A model generated the notes under the pieces. The model did not search any database. It saw nothing but the letters and a program-made list of their open reading frames with translations, and was not told where the DNA came from. 64,000 bases of DNA from Verrucosispora sp. NA02020 (GTDB taxonomy: Bacteria > Actinomycetota > Actinomycetes > Mycobacteriales > Micromonosporaceae), in contig NZ_CP054923.1 of the NCBI RefSeq assembly GCF_013364215.1, positions 6,510,001 to 6,574,000 of the forward strand, given 5' to 3'. The first letter of the stretch is position 1. Each line of letters starts with the position of its first letter. Below are positions 1 through 8,805 of the stretch, in pieces. Position numbers and translations under genes: made by a program.

Positions 1-63
1 GGGACGGCGCGGTCCGGGGTCCGGCCGCGATACCGTCGCAGCACTACAGGTAGACGGCGGAAG

Positions 64-1521
64 GTGGCGACGAGGATGGCGGATCGGGCTACGGCGCAGA
101 TCGGTGTGACCGGGCTGGCGGTGATGGGTCGGAACCTGGCCCGGAACCTGGCCCGCAACGGGTTCACCGTGGCGTTGCACAACCGCTCGCCGGAACGGAC
201 CCGGTCGCTGGTGGCCGAGCACGGCGACGAGGGCACCTTCGTGCCGACGGAGTCCCTGGCGGACTTCGTCGCCGCGCTGGAGCGCCCGCGCGCGGTGATC
301 ATCATGGTCAAGGCGGGCGGCCCCACCGACGCGGTGATCGACGAGTTGGTGCCGCTGCTCGAAGAGGGCGACATCATCATCGACTGCGGCAACGCGCACT
401 TCGCCGACACCCGTCGCCGGGAGGAGGCGCTGCGGACCAAGGGCCTGCACTTCGTCGGCACCGGCGTCTCCGGCGGCGAGGAGGGCGCCCTCTGGGGACC
501 GAGCATCATGCCGGGCGGGTCGGCCGAGTCGTACCGCAAGCTCGGGCCGATCTTCGAGAAGATCGCCGCGCAGGTCGAGGGCGAGCCCTGCTGCGAGCAC
601 GTGGGGCCGGACGGTGCCGGGCACTTCGTGAAGATGGTCCACAACGGCATCGAGTACGCCGACATGCAGCTCATCGCCGAGGCGTACGACCTGCTGCGCG
701 CCGGACTGGGCGCGACCCCGTCGGAACTCGCGGAGATCTTCCGGGAGTGGAACTCCGGTGAGCTGGAGTCCTTCCTGATCGAGATCACCGCCGACGTGCT
801 GGCGCACACCGACGCCGCCACCGGCGAGGCGTTCGTGGACGTGGTGCAGGACCGGGCCGAGCAGAAGGGCACCGGCCGGTGGACCGTCCAGATCGCCCTC
901 GACCTCGGCATCCCGATCACCGGCATCGCCGAGGCGACGTTCGCCCGGTCGCTCTCCGGTCACGTCGACCAGCGTGAGGCCGCAGTGCGGGCGTTCCCGG
1001 ACTCCGGGGAGAAGTGGCAGGTCGCCGACCGCGAGGCGTTCATCGAGGACGTACGCCGGGCGCTGCTCGCCTCCAAGATCGTGGCGTACGCGCAGGGCTT
1101 CGACCAGATCCGGGCCGGCAGCGCCGAGTACGACTGGGACATCGACCTGGGCGGCACGGCGAAGATCTGGCGGGGCGGCTGCATCATCCGGGCCCGCTTC
1201 CTGGACCGCATCAAGCAGGCCTACGACGAGCAGCCGGAGCTGCCCACGCTGCTGGTGGCGCCGTGGTTCGCGGACACCGTGCGCGACGGTGTGCCGAGCT
1301 GGCGGCGGGTGGTGGCCGAGGCGGCCCGGGTCGGCGTGCCGGCACCCGCGTTCGCCTCGTCGCTGGCCTACTTCGACGCGCTGCGCGCGCAGCGTCTCCC
1401 GGCCGCGCTCATCCAGGGCCTGCGGGACAACTTCGGCGCGCACACCTACCGCCGTGTCGACCGCGACGGTTCCTTCCACACCCTGTGGGCCACCCCCGAC
1501 CGCGCCGAGACCCCGGCCTGA
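64..1521 (+). CDS. gnd: 6-phosphogluconate dehydrogenase (decarboxylating)
   Basis: Oxidises 6-phosphogluconate to ribulose 5-phosphate and CO2 in the cytosolic oxidative pentose phosphate pathway, reducing NADP. The 485-residue protein has the N-terminal Rossmann motif GLAVMGRNLARN at about 17-28, the 6PGD signature TGVSGGEEGA near 138-147, the catalytic-lysine segment HFVKMVHNGIEY near 190, and the late substrate-binding block KIWRGGCIIRA near 367. Length fits the family's long (about 470-490 residue) form. The first possible start is GTG at 64; ATG at 76 is equally plausible and loses only four residues. It is transcribed alone, ending at a hairpin repeat and a perfect palindrome that probably serve as terminators. 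The window begins only 63 bases upstream, so its promoter cannot be judged. Confidence 0.97.
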   Translation: MATRMADRATAQIGVTGLAVMGRNLARNLARNGFTVALHNRSPERTRSLVAEHGDEGTFVPTESLADFVAALERPRAVIIMVKAGGPTDAVIDELVPLLEEGDIIIDCGNAHFADTRRREEALRTKGLHFVGTGVSGGEEGALWGPSIMPGGSAESYRKLGPIFEKIAAQVEGEPCCEHVGPDGAGHFVKMVHNGIEYADMQLIAEAYDLLRAGLGATPSELAEIFREWNSGELESFLIEITADVLAHTDAATGEAFVDVVQDRAEQKGTGRWTVQIALDLGIPITGIAEATFARSLSGHVDQREAAVRAFPDSGEKWQVADREAFIEDVRRALLASKIVAYAQGFDQIRAGSAEYDWDIDLGGTAKIWRGGCIIRARFLDRIKQAYDEQPELPTLLVAPWFADTVRDGVPSWRRVVAEAARVGVPAPAFASSLAYFDALRAQRLPAALIQGLRDNFGAHTYRRVDRDGSFHTLWATPDRAETPA

Positions 1522-1544
1522 CGTCTTCCCGCCGGTCTTCCGCG

Positions 1545-1596
1545 TTAGGAAGGGTCCCCTGCTATGCACCAGGCGTTAGCAGGGGACCCCTCCTTA
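1545..1596. repeat. Dispersed hairpin repeat, family I copy 1
   Basis: Inverted repeat with outer arms of the type TTAGGAAGGGTCCCCTGCTA and a conserved asymmetric core. On the minus strand the core reads CTAACGCCTGGTGCATAG, so this copy is reversed relative to copies 2-5. It lies between the convergent ends of gnd and the 61-residue gene and could act as a transcription terminator. Five further copies occur in the window (13391, 22379, 27049, 52969, 55847). Confidence 0.9.
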
Positions 1597-1608
1597 CACG
1601 CACACCCG

Positions 1609-1662
1609 CGTATACGACGCCGCCCCTGGCTCCACGTGGAGCCAGGGGCGGCGTCGTATACG
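1609..1662. terminator. Perfect 54-bp palindrome, probable bidirectional terminator
   Basis: The two 27-base arms are exactly complementary with no loop bases: left arm CGTATACGACGCCGCCCC... to ...TGGCTCCAC, right arm its exact reverse complement. It sits between the stop of gnd and the stop of the convergent 61-residue gene (which ends at 1667), the right place for a shared terminator. The RNA hairpin would need a few unpaired bases at the tip. No strong T-tract follows on either strand, which is usual in high-GC actinobacteria. Confidence 0.75.
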
Positions 1663-1666
1663 TCAG

Positions 1667-1852
1667 TCAGAAGAAGCGGCGACGCCGGGCCTTCTGCGGG
1701 CGGATCAGGTCCGCTCCCTGCGTGAGCAGGCGACTGGCCCGGGACGGGCCCCGCCGGGATTCCATCGAGTGGCTGAGCCGGCGGGCACCGGCGGCCGCCA
1801 ACGGAACCGCAACGGCCATCACCGCCCACTGGGCGACACGCTTGCGCATCAT
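1667..1852 (-). CDS. Small conserved-looking membrane/basic protein, unknown function
   Basis: A 61-residue protein that I do not recognise. It has a hydrophobic N-terminal stretch (WAVMAVAVPLAAAGA, about 9-23), then a strongly basic tail ending in KARRRRFF, as expected for a single-pass protein with its C-terminus in the cytoplasm. There are two adjacent ATG codons (1852, 1849). A GGAGG sits 9 nt upstream of the first, which decides the start and supports real translation. It lies 64 nt downstream of uppS on the same strand and ends at the 54-bp palindrome, so it is probably the last gene of the recO-uppS unit. Function cannot be inferred from sequence. Confidence 0.7.
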   Translation of the reverse strand: MMRKRVAQWAVMAVAVPLAAAGARRLSHSMESRRGPSRASRLLTQGADLIRPQKARRRRFF

Positions 1853-1916
1853 GTGGGTTCACCTCCGTCAGTGGCTGCTGACGACACTGATACCCACTCC
1901 GGTCCGCCGTTAAGCG

Positions 1917-2753
1917 TCAGACCGTCGGGGCCACCGGGTTGGGCAGCGCACCGCCGAATCGGCGGTCCCGTTGGGCGTACAGCTCGCAGGCGTACCAGAG
2001 GTGGCGGCGGTCGAAGTCGGGCCAGAGCGTGTCCAGGAAGACCAGCTCCGCGTACGCGCTCTGCCAGAGCATGAAGTTCGAGGTGCGCTGCTCGCCGGAG
2101 GGCCGCAGGAACAGGTCCACCTCGGGCACCTCGGGGTGGTAGAGATACCGCTCGATGGTCTTCTCGTTGACCTTGCCCGGGTCCAGCCGGCCGGCGGCCA
2201 CGTCCCGGGCGATCGCGGCGGCGGCGTCGGCGATCTCCGCCTGCCCGCCGTAGTTGACGCAGAACTGGAGCGTCAGCGTCGAGTTCCCCCGGGACATCTC
2301 CTCGGCGGTCTGCAACTCGGAGATGACGCTCTTCCACAGCCGTCCGGAGCGGCCCGACCAGACCACCCGCACCCCGAGGTCGACGAGCTGGTCGCGGCGA
2401 CGGCGGATGACGTCCCGGTTGAAGCCCATCAGGAAGCGCACCTCGTCCGGCGAGCGTCGCCAGTTCTCGGTGGAGAAGGCGTACGCCGACAGGTAGGGGA
2501 TGCCCATCTCGATGGCGCCCTCGACGGTGTCGAAGAGGGAGAACTCCCCCGCCTCGTGGCCCTTGGTGCGGGGCAGCCCGCGCTCCTTGGCCCAGCGGCC
2601 GTTGCCGTCCATCACCACGGCGACGTGCCGGGGCACCGCCTCCGACGGCAGCGCCGGAGGTCGGGCGCCCGACGGGTGCGGCGTCGGGGGCACCGGCGCG
2701 CGCCGGACGGCCCTGGTGGATCGGATCACTCGGCTCTCCCTGCTCGACTCCAT
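1917..2753 (-). CDS. uppS: Isoprenyl transferase (cis-prenyl diphosphate synthase)
   Basis: Condenses isopentenyl diphosphate onto an allylic primer to make the (Z)-polyprenyl diphosphate lipid carrier for peptidoglycan and other cell-wall glycans. The 278-residue product shows the family signature [14 protein letters not shown] with the catalytic Asp at about 49, then [12 protein letters not shown], and the C-terminal [19 protein letters not shown] block with the conserved RxSG/R residues. The ATG at 2753 lies 17 nt after the recO stop, so the pair is probably cotranscribed. The reading frame stays open upstream inside recO but that part is not conserved-looking. The first about 40 residues are basic and proline-rich, common in actinobacterial homologues. 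Whether the product is decaprenyl or shorter cannot be told from sequence. Confidence 0.95.
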   Translation of the reverse strand: MESSRESRVIRSTRAVRRAPVPPTPHPSGARPPALPSEAVPRHVAVVMDGNGRWAKERGLPRTKGHEAGEFSLFDTVEGAIEMGIPYLSAYAFSTENWRRSPDEVRFLMGFNRDVIRRRRDQLVDLGVRVVWSGRSGRLWKSVISELQTAEEMSRGNSTLTLQFCVNYGGQAEIADAAAAIARDVAAGRLDPGKVNEKTIERYLYHPEVPEVDLFLRPSGEQRTSNFMLWQSAYAELVFLDTLWPDFDRRHLWYACELYAQRDRRFGGALPNPVAPTV

Positions 2754-2770
2754 CGACGCCCGGTCGGGCG

Positions 2771-3613
2771 TCAGCCCTCGCCGGCCGGGTCGCGCGGCGG
2801 GGCCGCCCCGGCGCGTCCGCCACCGGGTCGGACCGTGCCGGTGGCCGGACCGCCCCGGTCCACCAGCGGCAGCGAGCGTAGCGCGCGCTCCAGGTGCCAC
2901 TGCAGGTGCGCCGCGACCAGGCCGCTGCACTCCCGGCGTACGCCGGTCTCGGTGGCGTCGGCGACCCGCCAGTCACCGGTGGTCAGGGCGGACATCAGGT
3001 CGATCGTGGCCGGGGCGGGATGGGCCGCGCCGGGCGGGCGGCAGTCCGGGCAGACCGCGCCTCCGGCCGGTACGGAGAAGGCCCGGTGCTGCCCGGGAGT
3101 ACCGCAGACCGCGCAGGCGGTCAGTGCCGGTGCCCAACCGGCCAGCGCCATCCCGCGCAGCAGGTACGCGTCGAGCACCAGCGTCGTCGCGTGGGTGCCC
3201 TCGGACAGTGCCTTGAGCGCGCCCAGGGTGAGCTGGAACAGCCGTAGCGACGGCTCCCGCTCCACCGGGGTGAGGCGTTCGGCGGTCTCGGCGATGGCGC
3301 TGGCCGCGGTGTAGCGGGGGTAGTCACCGAGGAACCGCTTGCCGTACAGATCGATCCCCTCGACCTGGCTGACGCTGTGCAGCGAGCTGCCCAGCTCGCC
3401 CTTGGGGTCACCGGCGAGTTGCAGGTCGACGTGGCCGAAGGGTTCCAGCCGGGCGCCGAACTTCGAGGTGGTGCGGCGTACCCCCCGGGCGACCGCGCGC
3501 AGCCGGCCGTGCCGCCGGGTGAGCAGGGTGATGATCCGGTCCGACTCGCCGAGTTTCTGCACACGCAGCACCACCGCGTCGTCGCGGTAGAGCTGTCGGC
3601 GGTACCCGGCCAT
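2771..3613 (-). CDS. recO: DNA repair protein RecO
   Basis: Recombination mediator that works with RecR to load RecA on SSB-coated single-stranded DNA and promotes annealing. The 280-residue protein starts with the typical [21 protein letters not shown]-fold segment (about 7-25), continues with the [13 protein letters not shown] region, and carries the four-cysteine zinc site CAVCG...CPDC at about 166-190. The Gly/Pro-rich C-terminus (last about 25 residues) is probably disordered. It lies directly upstream of uppS with a 17-nt gap. In many actinobacteria era-recO-uppS are neighbours; here an acyltransferase and a lipoprotein gene stand between era and recO. Confidence 0.95.
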   Translation of the reverse strand: MAGYRRQLYRDDAVVLRVQKLGESDRIITLLTRRHGRLRAVARGVRRTTSKFGARLEPFGHVDLQLAGDPKGELGSSLHSVSQVEGIDLYGKRFLGDYPRYTAASAIAETAERLTPVEREPSLRLFQLTLGALKALSEGTHATTLVLDAYLLRGMALAGWAPALTACAVCGTPGQHRAFSVPAGGAVCPDCRPPGAAHPAPATIDLMSALTTGDWRVADATETGVRRECSGLVAAHLQWHLERALRSLPLVDRGGPATGTVRPGGGRAGAAPPRDPAGEG

Positions 3614-3738
3614 CGCGCCATTCTCCCTCCCCGCCGGAACTCGGGTCTGCCCCCGGGTCGGATCTCAGGGTCCGCTCGGGGTCGGCGGGCCTTCTTACCC
3701 CGATGTGCGCCGCCGGCACCGGACGTAGCGTGCTCGGC

Positions 3739-4638
3739 ATGGCTCTGCACCTGACCACCCCGGCGCGCCGGACCGCCACCCCGCGCCCGGCCGCCGCCGC
3801 ACCCCCGGCGGCCACCGCACACCCGGCCGACGCTACCCGCCGGGGCGTCACCACACGTCGCATCACCGGCCGTCGAGCCACCGTGGCGGCGGTCGCGGCC
3901 ACCGCCCTGATCGTCCTCGCCGGGTGTGACAACCTCTCCTTCGGCCGGCTGGACTTCGACACCACCGAGTCCACCCGGATCACCGCGATCCGGCTCCTGC
4001 CCGGCGCCGGTGACGTGGTGGTCCGGGCCGACGGCGGAGTGGACGGCGTCCGCATCAAGCGCGTGGTGCGCTACCAGGGCAACCAGCCGCGTACGTCATA
4101 CGAGATCACCGGCACCGAACTGGTGCTGGACACCTCCTGCGGCAACCGGTGCAGCGTCTCCTACGAGGTCACCACCGGCGAGGGGGTCAGTGTGCGGGGC
4201 GAGACCGGCTCCGGCGAGGTCGACCTGAGCCGGGTCGGCACGGTGGAGGTCACCGTCGGCTCCGGCGACGTCCGGGTGGCCGGCGCCGCCGGCCCGGTCC
4301 GGGTGGAGACCGGCTCCGGCAACATCGAGGTGTACGACGTGACCGAGCCGGTGGTGCTCCGCAGCGGGTCCGGCAACATCACCGCGAACCGGCTCGGTGG
4401 CGAGGTGGACGCGGAGGCCCGGTCCGGCAACGTCACCGTGGAGCTGAACCGACCCGCCCCCGCCCGCGCGCACGCGTCCAGCGGTCACGTCGAGCTGACC
4501 GTGCCGGCCGGCGCCTACCAGGTGTTCTCGACGGTCGGCTCGGGCTCGGCCGACCTCGGCGTACCGCACGACCCCACCGCGAAGCTCGTCCTCGACGTCG
4601 CGACCGGTAGCGGCGACCTCGCGGTCACGTCCCGCTGA
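3739..4638 (+). CDS. DUF4097-type secreted lipoprotein
   Basis: Predicted 299-residue exported lipoprotein. After an unusually long basic and Ala/Pro-rich N-region (about 46 residues) comes a hydrophobic core and the lipobox VLAGC, with the lipidated Cys at about 63. The rest is a repetitive beta-structure in which short strands alternate with G-S-G / S-G-N turns (GETGSGEVDL, TVGSGDVRV, ETGSGNIEV, RSGSGNITA, ARSGNVTV), the hallmark of DUF4097/adhesin-like beta-helices. Biochemical role unknown; such proteins are often found with PspC or anti-sigma systems, which are not seen here. ATG at 3739 is preferred to an earlier GTG at 3703. Its last 14 nt overlap the convergent acyltransferase gene. 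It is transcribed divergently from recO across a 125-bp gap. Confidence 0.85.
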   Translation: MALHLTTPARRTATPRPAAAAPPAATAHPADATRRGVTTRRITGRRATVAAVAATALIVLAGCDNLSFGRLDFDTTESTRITAIRLLPGAGDVVVRADGGVDGVRIKRVVRYQGNQPRTSYEITGTELVLDTSCGNRCSVSYEVTTGEGVSVRGETGSGEVDLSRVGTVEVTVGSGDVRVAGAAGPVRVETGSGNIEVYDVTEPVVLRSGSGNITANRLGGEVDAEARSGNVTVELNRPAPARAHASSGHVELTVPAGAYQVFSTVGSGSADLGVPHDPTAKLVLDVATGSGDLAVTSR

Positions 4639-5923
4639 CGCCGCCACTGGGCCCACGGGGGCCCGGCACTGACTCCTCACGCCGCTGGGCGGCCCGACCG
4701 GCGGCACGGCCGGCAGCGACCGGTTCCTCCGCGCCGGTCCGGTCGCCATCGGCCGGCGCTTCCCCGCCGGACCCCGGAGGGCCGCCATCCGTCGGTCTGT
4801 CCCCACCGGTTCCCGGACGCCCGCGATCGATCCGCAGCATCTCGCCACCGGGTCCCGGACGCCCGTCCGGGGTCGGGTCGCCCACCGGCCGACGCGGTGC
4901 GGCCTGCGGGCGGGCCGACGACGGACGCCCACCGGGGATCAGCTCCGGCGGGCGCTGCGCCGCCACGTCCTCGACCCAGCCGAACGCCGCGGTCACCACG
5001 CCCACCAGGGCGAAGACCAGGACCACCCGGATGACCTGGCCCAGCAGGTTCTGGTGCGACCAGCCGACCACGTCCACCAGCGGCGTGAGCGCGACCACGA
5101 AGGCCATGTGCCAGAGATAGACGGTCAGCGCCCGCCGGTTCAGCACGGTGACCGCGCGCCCGATCAGCTCGTTGCGGTCCACCCAGGCGGCGGCCGACGG
5201 CGCTCGGCCGAGCGCCACCAGGATGAACGCGGCCGACCAGAGGGCGTTGCCGAGCGGGATGTCGTTCAGGTCGTAACCACGCGGGCCGGGATTGGCGAGG
5301 ATCCAGGCGCCGCCGGTCGCCGCAAGCGTCAGGACGACCGGCACCAGCACCCGGTTCGTCATCCGGCGCAGCATGCCCGCCTGGTGGGCGAAGCCCAGCA
5401 GCCACGCGCCGAAGTAGAGGCCGAACTCGCGCAGCACGCCGTGCGGGTTCTGATAGATGCCGAACTCGATGCAGATCAGCAGGAAGTAGGGGGCGAGCAG
5501 GGTGGGCAGCGGGAACCGCCGGAACAGCCAGATGGCGATCGGCGAGGCGAGCACGAACCAGAGGTAGTCCCGCAGGTACCAGATCGGGCTCAGCGCCAGC
5601 GCACCCCAGTAGTTCGCCGGTGGATCGACGACCGGGAACAGCCAGAACAACACCTTGGGGGTCAGCGGCAGCCCGGTGAGCAGCATCGCCGGTACGAAGA
5701 TGGCGGCGACCACCCAGAGCGACGGAAGCAGTCGCCGCAGCCGCCGCCCCACCGCCGACGGGCCGACCCGGTACAACGTGGCGGCCATCAGCGACCCGGC
5801 CATCGCGAACATCACCGACATCGCCGGGAACAGCACGGTCAGCGACGCCCAGCCAGTGACGTGGTAGACGACGACCCGCACGATGGCCAGTGCACGCAAC
5901 AGGTCAAGGTAACGGTTTCGCAT
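4625..5923 (-). CDS. Membrane acyltransferase (acyltransferase-3 / OafA-like family)
   Basis: A 432-residue integral membrane enzyme expected to transfer an acyl group to a sugar or cell-envelope acceptor. It opens with RYLDLLRALAIVRVVVYHVTGW, the family's N-terminal signature with the putative catalytic His in the first helix, followed by about nine hydrophobic segments up to about 330 and a later conserved YLWHMAF helix. The last about 100 residues are a disordered Pro/Gly/Asp/Arg tail, probably cytoplasmic. The substrate cannot be predicted. It overlaps the 3' end of the convergent lipoprotein gene by 14 nt and starts 171 bp from era's stop. It appears to be an insertion into the usual era-recO neighbourhood. 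Confidence 0.85.
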   Translation of the reverse strand: MRNRYLDLLRALAIVRVVVYHVTGWASLTVLFPAMSVMFAMAGSLMAATLYRVGPSAVGRRLRRLLPSLWVVAAIFVPAMLLTGLPLTPKVLFWLFPVVDPPANYWGALALSPIWYLRDYLWFVLASPIAIWLFRRFPLPTLLAPYFLLICIEFGIYQNPHGVLREFGLYFGAWLLGFAHQAGMLRRMTNRVLVPVVLTLAATGGAWILANPGPRGYDLNDIPLGNALWSAAFILVALGRAPSAAAWVDRNELIGRAVTVLNRRALTVYLWHMAFVVALTPLVDVVGWSHQNLLGQVIRVVLVFALVGVVTAAFGWVEDVAAQRPPELIPGGRPSSARPQAAPRRPVGDPTPDGRPGPGGEMLRIDRGRPGTGGDRPTDGGPPGSGGEAPADGDRTGAEEPVAAGRAAGRAAQRREESVPGPRGPSGGVSGT

Positions 5924-6094
5924 CAGCCTGCATCTATGTCCGGGGGCAGAGGCATACCCTCCCTACCCTCTGATGCGCGTCGCGGAAACGACCAACTACC
6001 CAGCGGTATAGTGAAACTTCCCATATGCCTGACCGGTACCGATCAGACGCTGAGGCGCTCGTCGTCCATTTCGTCCGGTACGCGTCGGAGCCGT

Positions 6095-7024
6095 TCAGAA
6101 ACCGAGCTTGCGCAACTGCTTCGGATCGCGCTGCCAGTCCTTGGCCACCCGGACGTGCAGGTCGAGATAGACGCGGCTGCCCAACAGCTCCTCGATCTGC
6201 CGCCGGGCCGCAGTGCCCACCGCCTTCAGCCGAGCGCCACGGTGCCCGATCACGATCGCCTTCTGGCTCGACCGCTCGACGTACACGTCGGCGAAGATCT
6301 TCATCAGACGGCCCTCGGGGAACATCTCCTCGACCACCACGGCGATGGAGTGCGGCAGCTCGTCGCGTACGCCCTCCAGTGCCGCCTCCCGGATCAGCTC
6401 GGCGACCAGCACCTGCTCCGGGTCCTCGGTGAGCATGTCGTCCGGATAGAGCTGGGGAGACTCGGGGAGATACCCCGTCATCACCTCGACCAGGGTGTCC
6501 ACCTGGTGTCCGGAGACCGCGCTGACCGGCACCACCGCCGCGAACTCGCCCAGCTCGCTGACAGCCAGCAACTGCTCGGCCAGCCGCTTCTTGTCGACCA
6601 GGTCGGTCTTGGTGACCACCGCCAGCACGGTCGCCTTCAACTCGGCCAACTCCCCGGTGATGAACCGGTCACCACGACCGACCGGCTCGTCCGCCGGGAT
6701 GCACAGGCCGATCACGTCGACCTCGCTCCAGGTCTGCCGCACCAGATCGTTGAGCCGCTCCCCCAGCAACGTCCGGGGTCGGTGCAGACCCGGCGTGTCG
6801 ACCAGCACCAGCTGCGCGTCCGGCCGGTGCAGCACCGCGCGGATGACGTGCCGGGTGGTCTGCGGCTTGTTCGAGGTGATGGCGATCTTCTGGCCGACGA
6901 TCGCGTTGGTCAACGTGGACTTGCCGGCGTTCGGCCGCCCCACGAAACACGCGAACCCGGCCCGGTAGTCCCGCTCGCCCGGACCGGCGTCCCTCGCGCT
7001 CATGCCCGCACTCCGCTCGCTCAT
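6095..7024 (-). CDS. era: GTPase Era
   Basis: Ras-like GTPase that binds the 3' end of 16S rRNA and checks 30S subunit maturation. The 309-residue product has G1 GRPNAGKST (about 29-37), switch residues NKPQTTRH, G3 DTPG (about 76-79), G4 as TKTD (about 137) and a C-terminal KH RNA-binding domain including IVIGHRGARLKAVG (about 262-275). Two in-frame starts lie 21 nt apart, ATG 7024 and ATG 7003. Each is preceded by an almost identical GGAGTGC(C/G)GGC element, a tandem duplication of the start region, so the true start is undecided. It is the last gene of the phoH-ybeY-CBS-cda-era series, 25 nt after its neighbour. Confidence 0.96.
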   Translation of the reverse strand: MSERSAGMSARDAGPGERDYRAGFACFVGRPNAGKSTLTNAIVGQKIAITSNKPQTTRHVIRAVLHRPDAQLVLVDTPGLHRPRTLLGERLNDLVRQTWSEVDVIGLCIPADEPVGRGDRFITGELAELKATVLAVVTKTDLVDKKRLAEQLLAVSELGEFAAVVPVSAVSGHQVDTLVEVMTGYLPESPQLYPDDMLTEDPEQVLVAELIREAALEGVRDELPHSIAVVVEEMFPEGRLMKIFADVYVERSSQKAIVIGHRGARLKAVGTAARRQIEELLGSRVYLDLHVRVAKDWQRDPKQLRKLGF

Positions 7025-7049
7025 GCCGGCACTCCGACGTGGTCGCGGC

Positions 7050-7427
7050 TCATGCGGTCACCGTGCCGAGGACCGTGCCGTCGGGGGCGGCGAGGTGCAC
7101 CGGGGCGTCGGCGGCCAGGTCGCGTACGGCCGCGTAGCCGGCGCCGTCCAGGGTGGACGCCTCGGTCACCACCACGGCGGCCTCCAGCCGCGTGGCGCCC
7201 GCCGCAGCCGCCGAGGCGACCGCCAACTGGAGCGCGGTGATCGTCAACGAGGGCAGCGACACGCTCGCCGCCGCGTACGTGCGACCGTCCTGGTCCCGGA
7301 CGGCCGCGCCCTCCACGGCACCCACCCGACCCCGGGCACCTCGGGCGAGGATGACCAGCTTGCCGTCCTCGGCGCTCAGTTCGGCCTCGGCGGGCAGGGC
7401 GGTCGGCACGGCGGGTGACTCAGGCAT
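7050..7427 (-). CDS. Cytidine deaminase-like protein lacking the zinc site
   Basis: A 125-residue protein in the position, between the CBS-domain membrane gene and era, where actinobacteria such as Mycobacterium carry a short conserved gene. The fold pattern (DGRTYAAASVSLPSLTITALQLAVASAAAAGATR) follows the first half of cytidine deaminases. However, the zinc-binding HAE/CAE and PCxxC motifs are absent, so deaminase activity is unlikely. It starts at ATG 7427 and overlaps the end of the upstream gene by 8 nt, indicating translational coupling. Its role is unknown; a scaffold or regulatory part in ribosome or RNA maturation is possible only from context. Confidence 0.75.
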   Translation of the reverse strand: MPESPAVPTALPAEAELSAEDGKLVILARGARGRVGAVEGAAVRDQDGRTYAAASVSLPSLTITALQLAVASAAAAGATRLEAAVVVTEASTLDGAGYAAVRDLAADAPVHLAAPDGTVLGTVTA

Positions 7428-8805
7428 CGGCGGGCAGCCTCTCCTCGGATCGGTCGGTGTCGCCCCGGGAGGCCGTCGCCTCGCCACCCGGGTTCTCCTG
7501 CGTGTCGGACGGCTCGACCCGGTGCACCAGCACCGTGTCGATCCGGTTGCGGCGGCCGGTGGTGCCCTCGGCGATCAGCCGGAGGCCGGACACCTCCGCC
7601 TCGGCGCCGGGGATCGGCACCCGGCCGAGAGACTGGGCGAGCAGACCGCCCACCGTCTCGACCTCGTCGTGCGGCAGCTCGGTGTCGAACAACTCGCCGA
7701 GCGCCTCCACCGGCAGCCGGGCGGTGACCCGCACCGCGCCGTCCGGCAACTGCTCGATCGGCGGGCGCTCGACGTCGTACTCGTCGGTGATCTCCCCGAC
7801 GATCTCTTCGAGGATGTCCTCGATGGTGACCAGACCACCGGTGCCGCCGTACTCGTCGACCACGATGACCAGGTGGTTGCGGGCAGCCTGCATCTCGGAG
7901 AGCAGGTCGTCGACGGGCTTGGACTCCGGCACGAAGGTCGCCGGCCGCATCAGCTCGGCGACCGGAAGCTGCCGGTCCTCGGCGGCCCCGCCCTGGGTAC
8001 GCCGGATCAGGTCCTTGAGATAGAGGATGCCGAGCACGTCGTCGACGCTCTCGCCGATCACCGGGATCCGGGAGAACCCGGAGCGTAGGAACAACACGAG
8101 CGCCTGGGACAGGTTCTTGCCCGACTCGATCCACACCATCTCGGTCCGGGGCACCATAACCTCGCGGGCGATGGTGTCGCCGAGCGCGAAGACCGAGTGG
8201 ATCATCTGCCGCTCGCCGTGCTCCACCACGCCCCGCTGCTCCGCGAGGTCGACCAGTTCACGCAGCTCGACCTGGGTGGCGAACGGTCCCTCGCGGAAAC
8301 CGCGCCCGGGCGTCACCGCGTTGCCGATCAGGATCAGCAGCGACGCCAGCGGGTTGAGCACCCGGCCCAGCCAGCGCACCAGCGGCGCGGCCGAGCGACC
8401 CACCGCGTACGCGTGCTGCCGGCCGAGGGTACGCGGACCGACGCCGACCACCACGAAGCTGACCACGGTCATCGCCCCGGCGGTGACCAGTGCCGCCCGC
8501 CAGCCCGCGCCGAAGGTGTCCACCGCGACCAGCGCCACCAGCGTGGTGGCGGTCAGCTCGGCGAGCAGCCGGAGCAGCAGCAGGAGGTTGAGGTGCCGGA
8601 CCACGTCACCTGCGACCGCCTGGAGCGTACGGGCTCCCCGGGCTCCGTCACGGGCCAGTTCGGCGGCGCGGGCCGGGGAGACCGCGGCCAGGGCGGCCTC
8701 GGTCATCGCGATCAGGCCGGCGAGCACCACCAGCCCGGCCGCGAAGACGAGCAGTTGCAGATCGGGTAGGCCGGTGGCGGGCGCGGCCAGCACAGTGTCC
8801 ATCAC
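7420..8805 (-). CDS. CNNM/CorC-type membrane protein with CBS pair
   Basis: A 461-residue 'hemolysin family' protein: N-terminal DUF21 membrane domain with about four hydrophobic segments (residues 10-170), a linker amphipathic helix ([24 protein letters not shown]), two CBS domains (about 205-330, including [13 protein letters not shown] and [30 protein letters not shown]), and a C-terminal CorC/HlyC domain (about 345-425). Family members are implicated in magnesium/cobalt efflux or regulation rather than haemolysis; that function is known for relatives and inferred here. Its ATG overlaps the ybeY stop by 4 nt, and its own end overlaps the next gene by 8 nt, placing it inside an operon with RNA-maturation genes. 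Confidence 0.9.
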   Translation of the reverse strand: MMDTVLAAPATGLPDLQLLVFAAGLVVLAGLIAMTEAALAAVSPARAAELARDGARGARTLQAVAGDVVRHLNLLLLLRLLAELTATTLVALVAVDTFGAGWRAALVTAGAMTVVSFVVVGVGPRTLGRQHAYAVGRSAAPLVRWLGRVLNPLASLLILIGNAVTPGRGFREGPFATQVELRELVDLAEQRGVVEHGERQMIHSVFALGDTIAREVMVPRTEMVWIESGKNLSQALVLFLRSGFSRIPVIGESVDDVLGILYLKDLIRRTQGGAAEDRQLPVAELMRPATFVPESKPVDDLLSEMQAARNHLVIVVDEYGGTGGLVTIEDILEEIVGEITDEYDVERPPIEQLPDGAVRVTARLPVEALGELFDTELPHDEVETVGGLLAQSLGRVPIPGAEAEVSGLRLIAEGTTGRRNRIDTVLVHRVEPSDTQENPGGEATASRGDTDRSEERLPADA

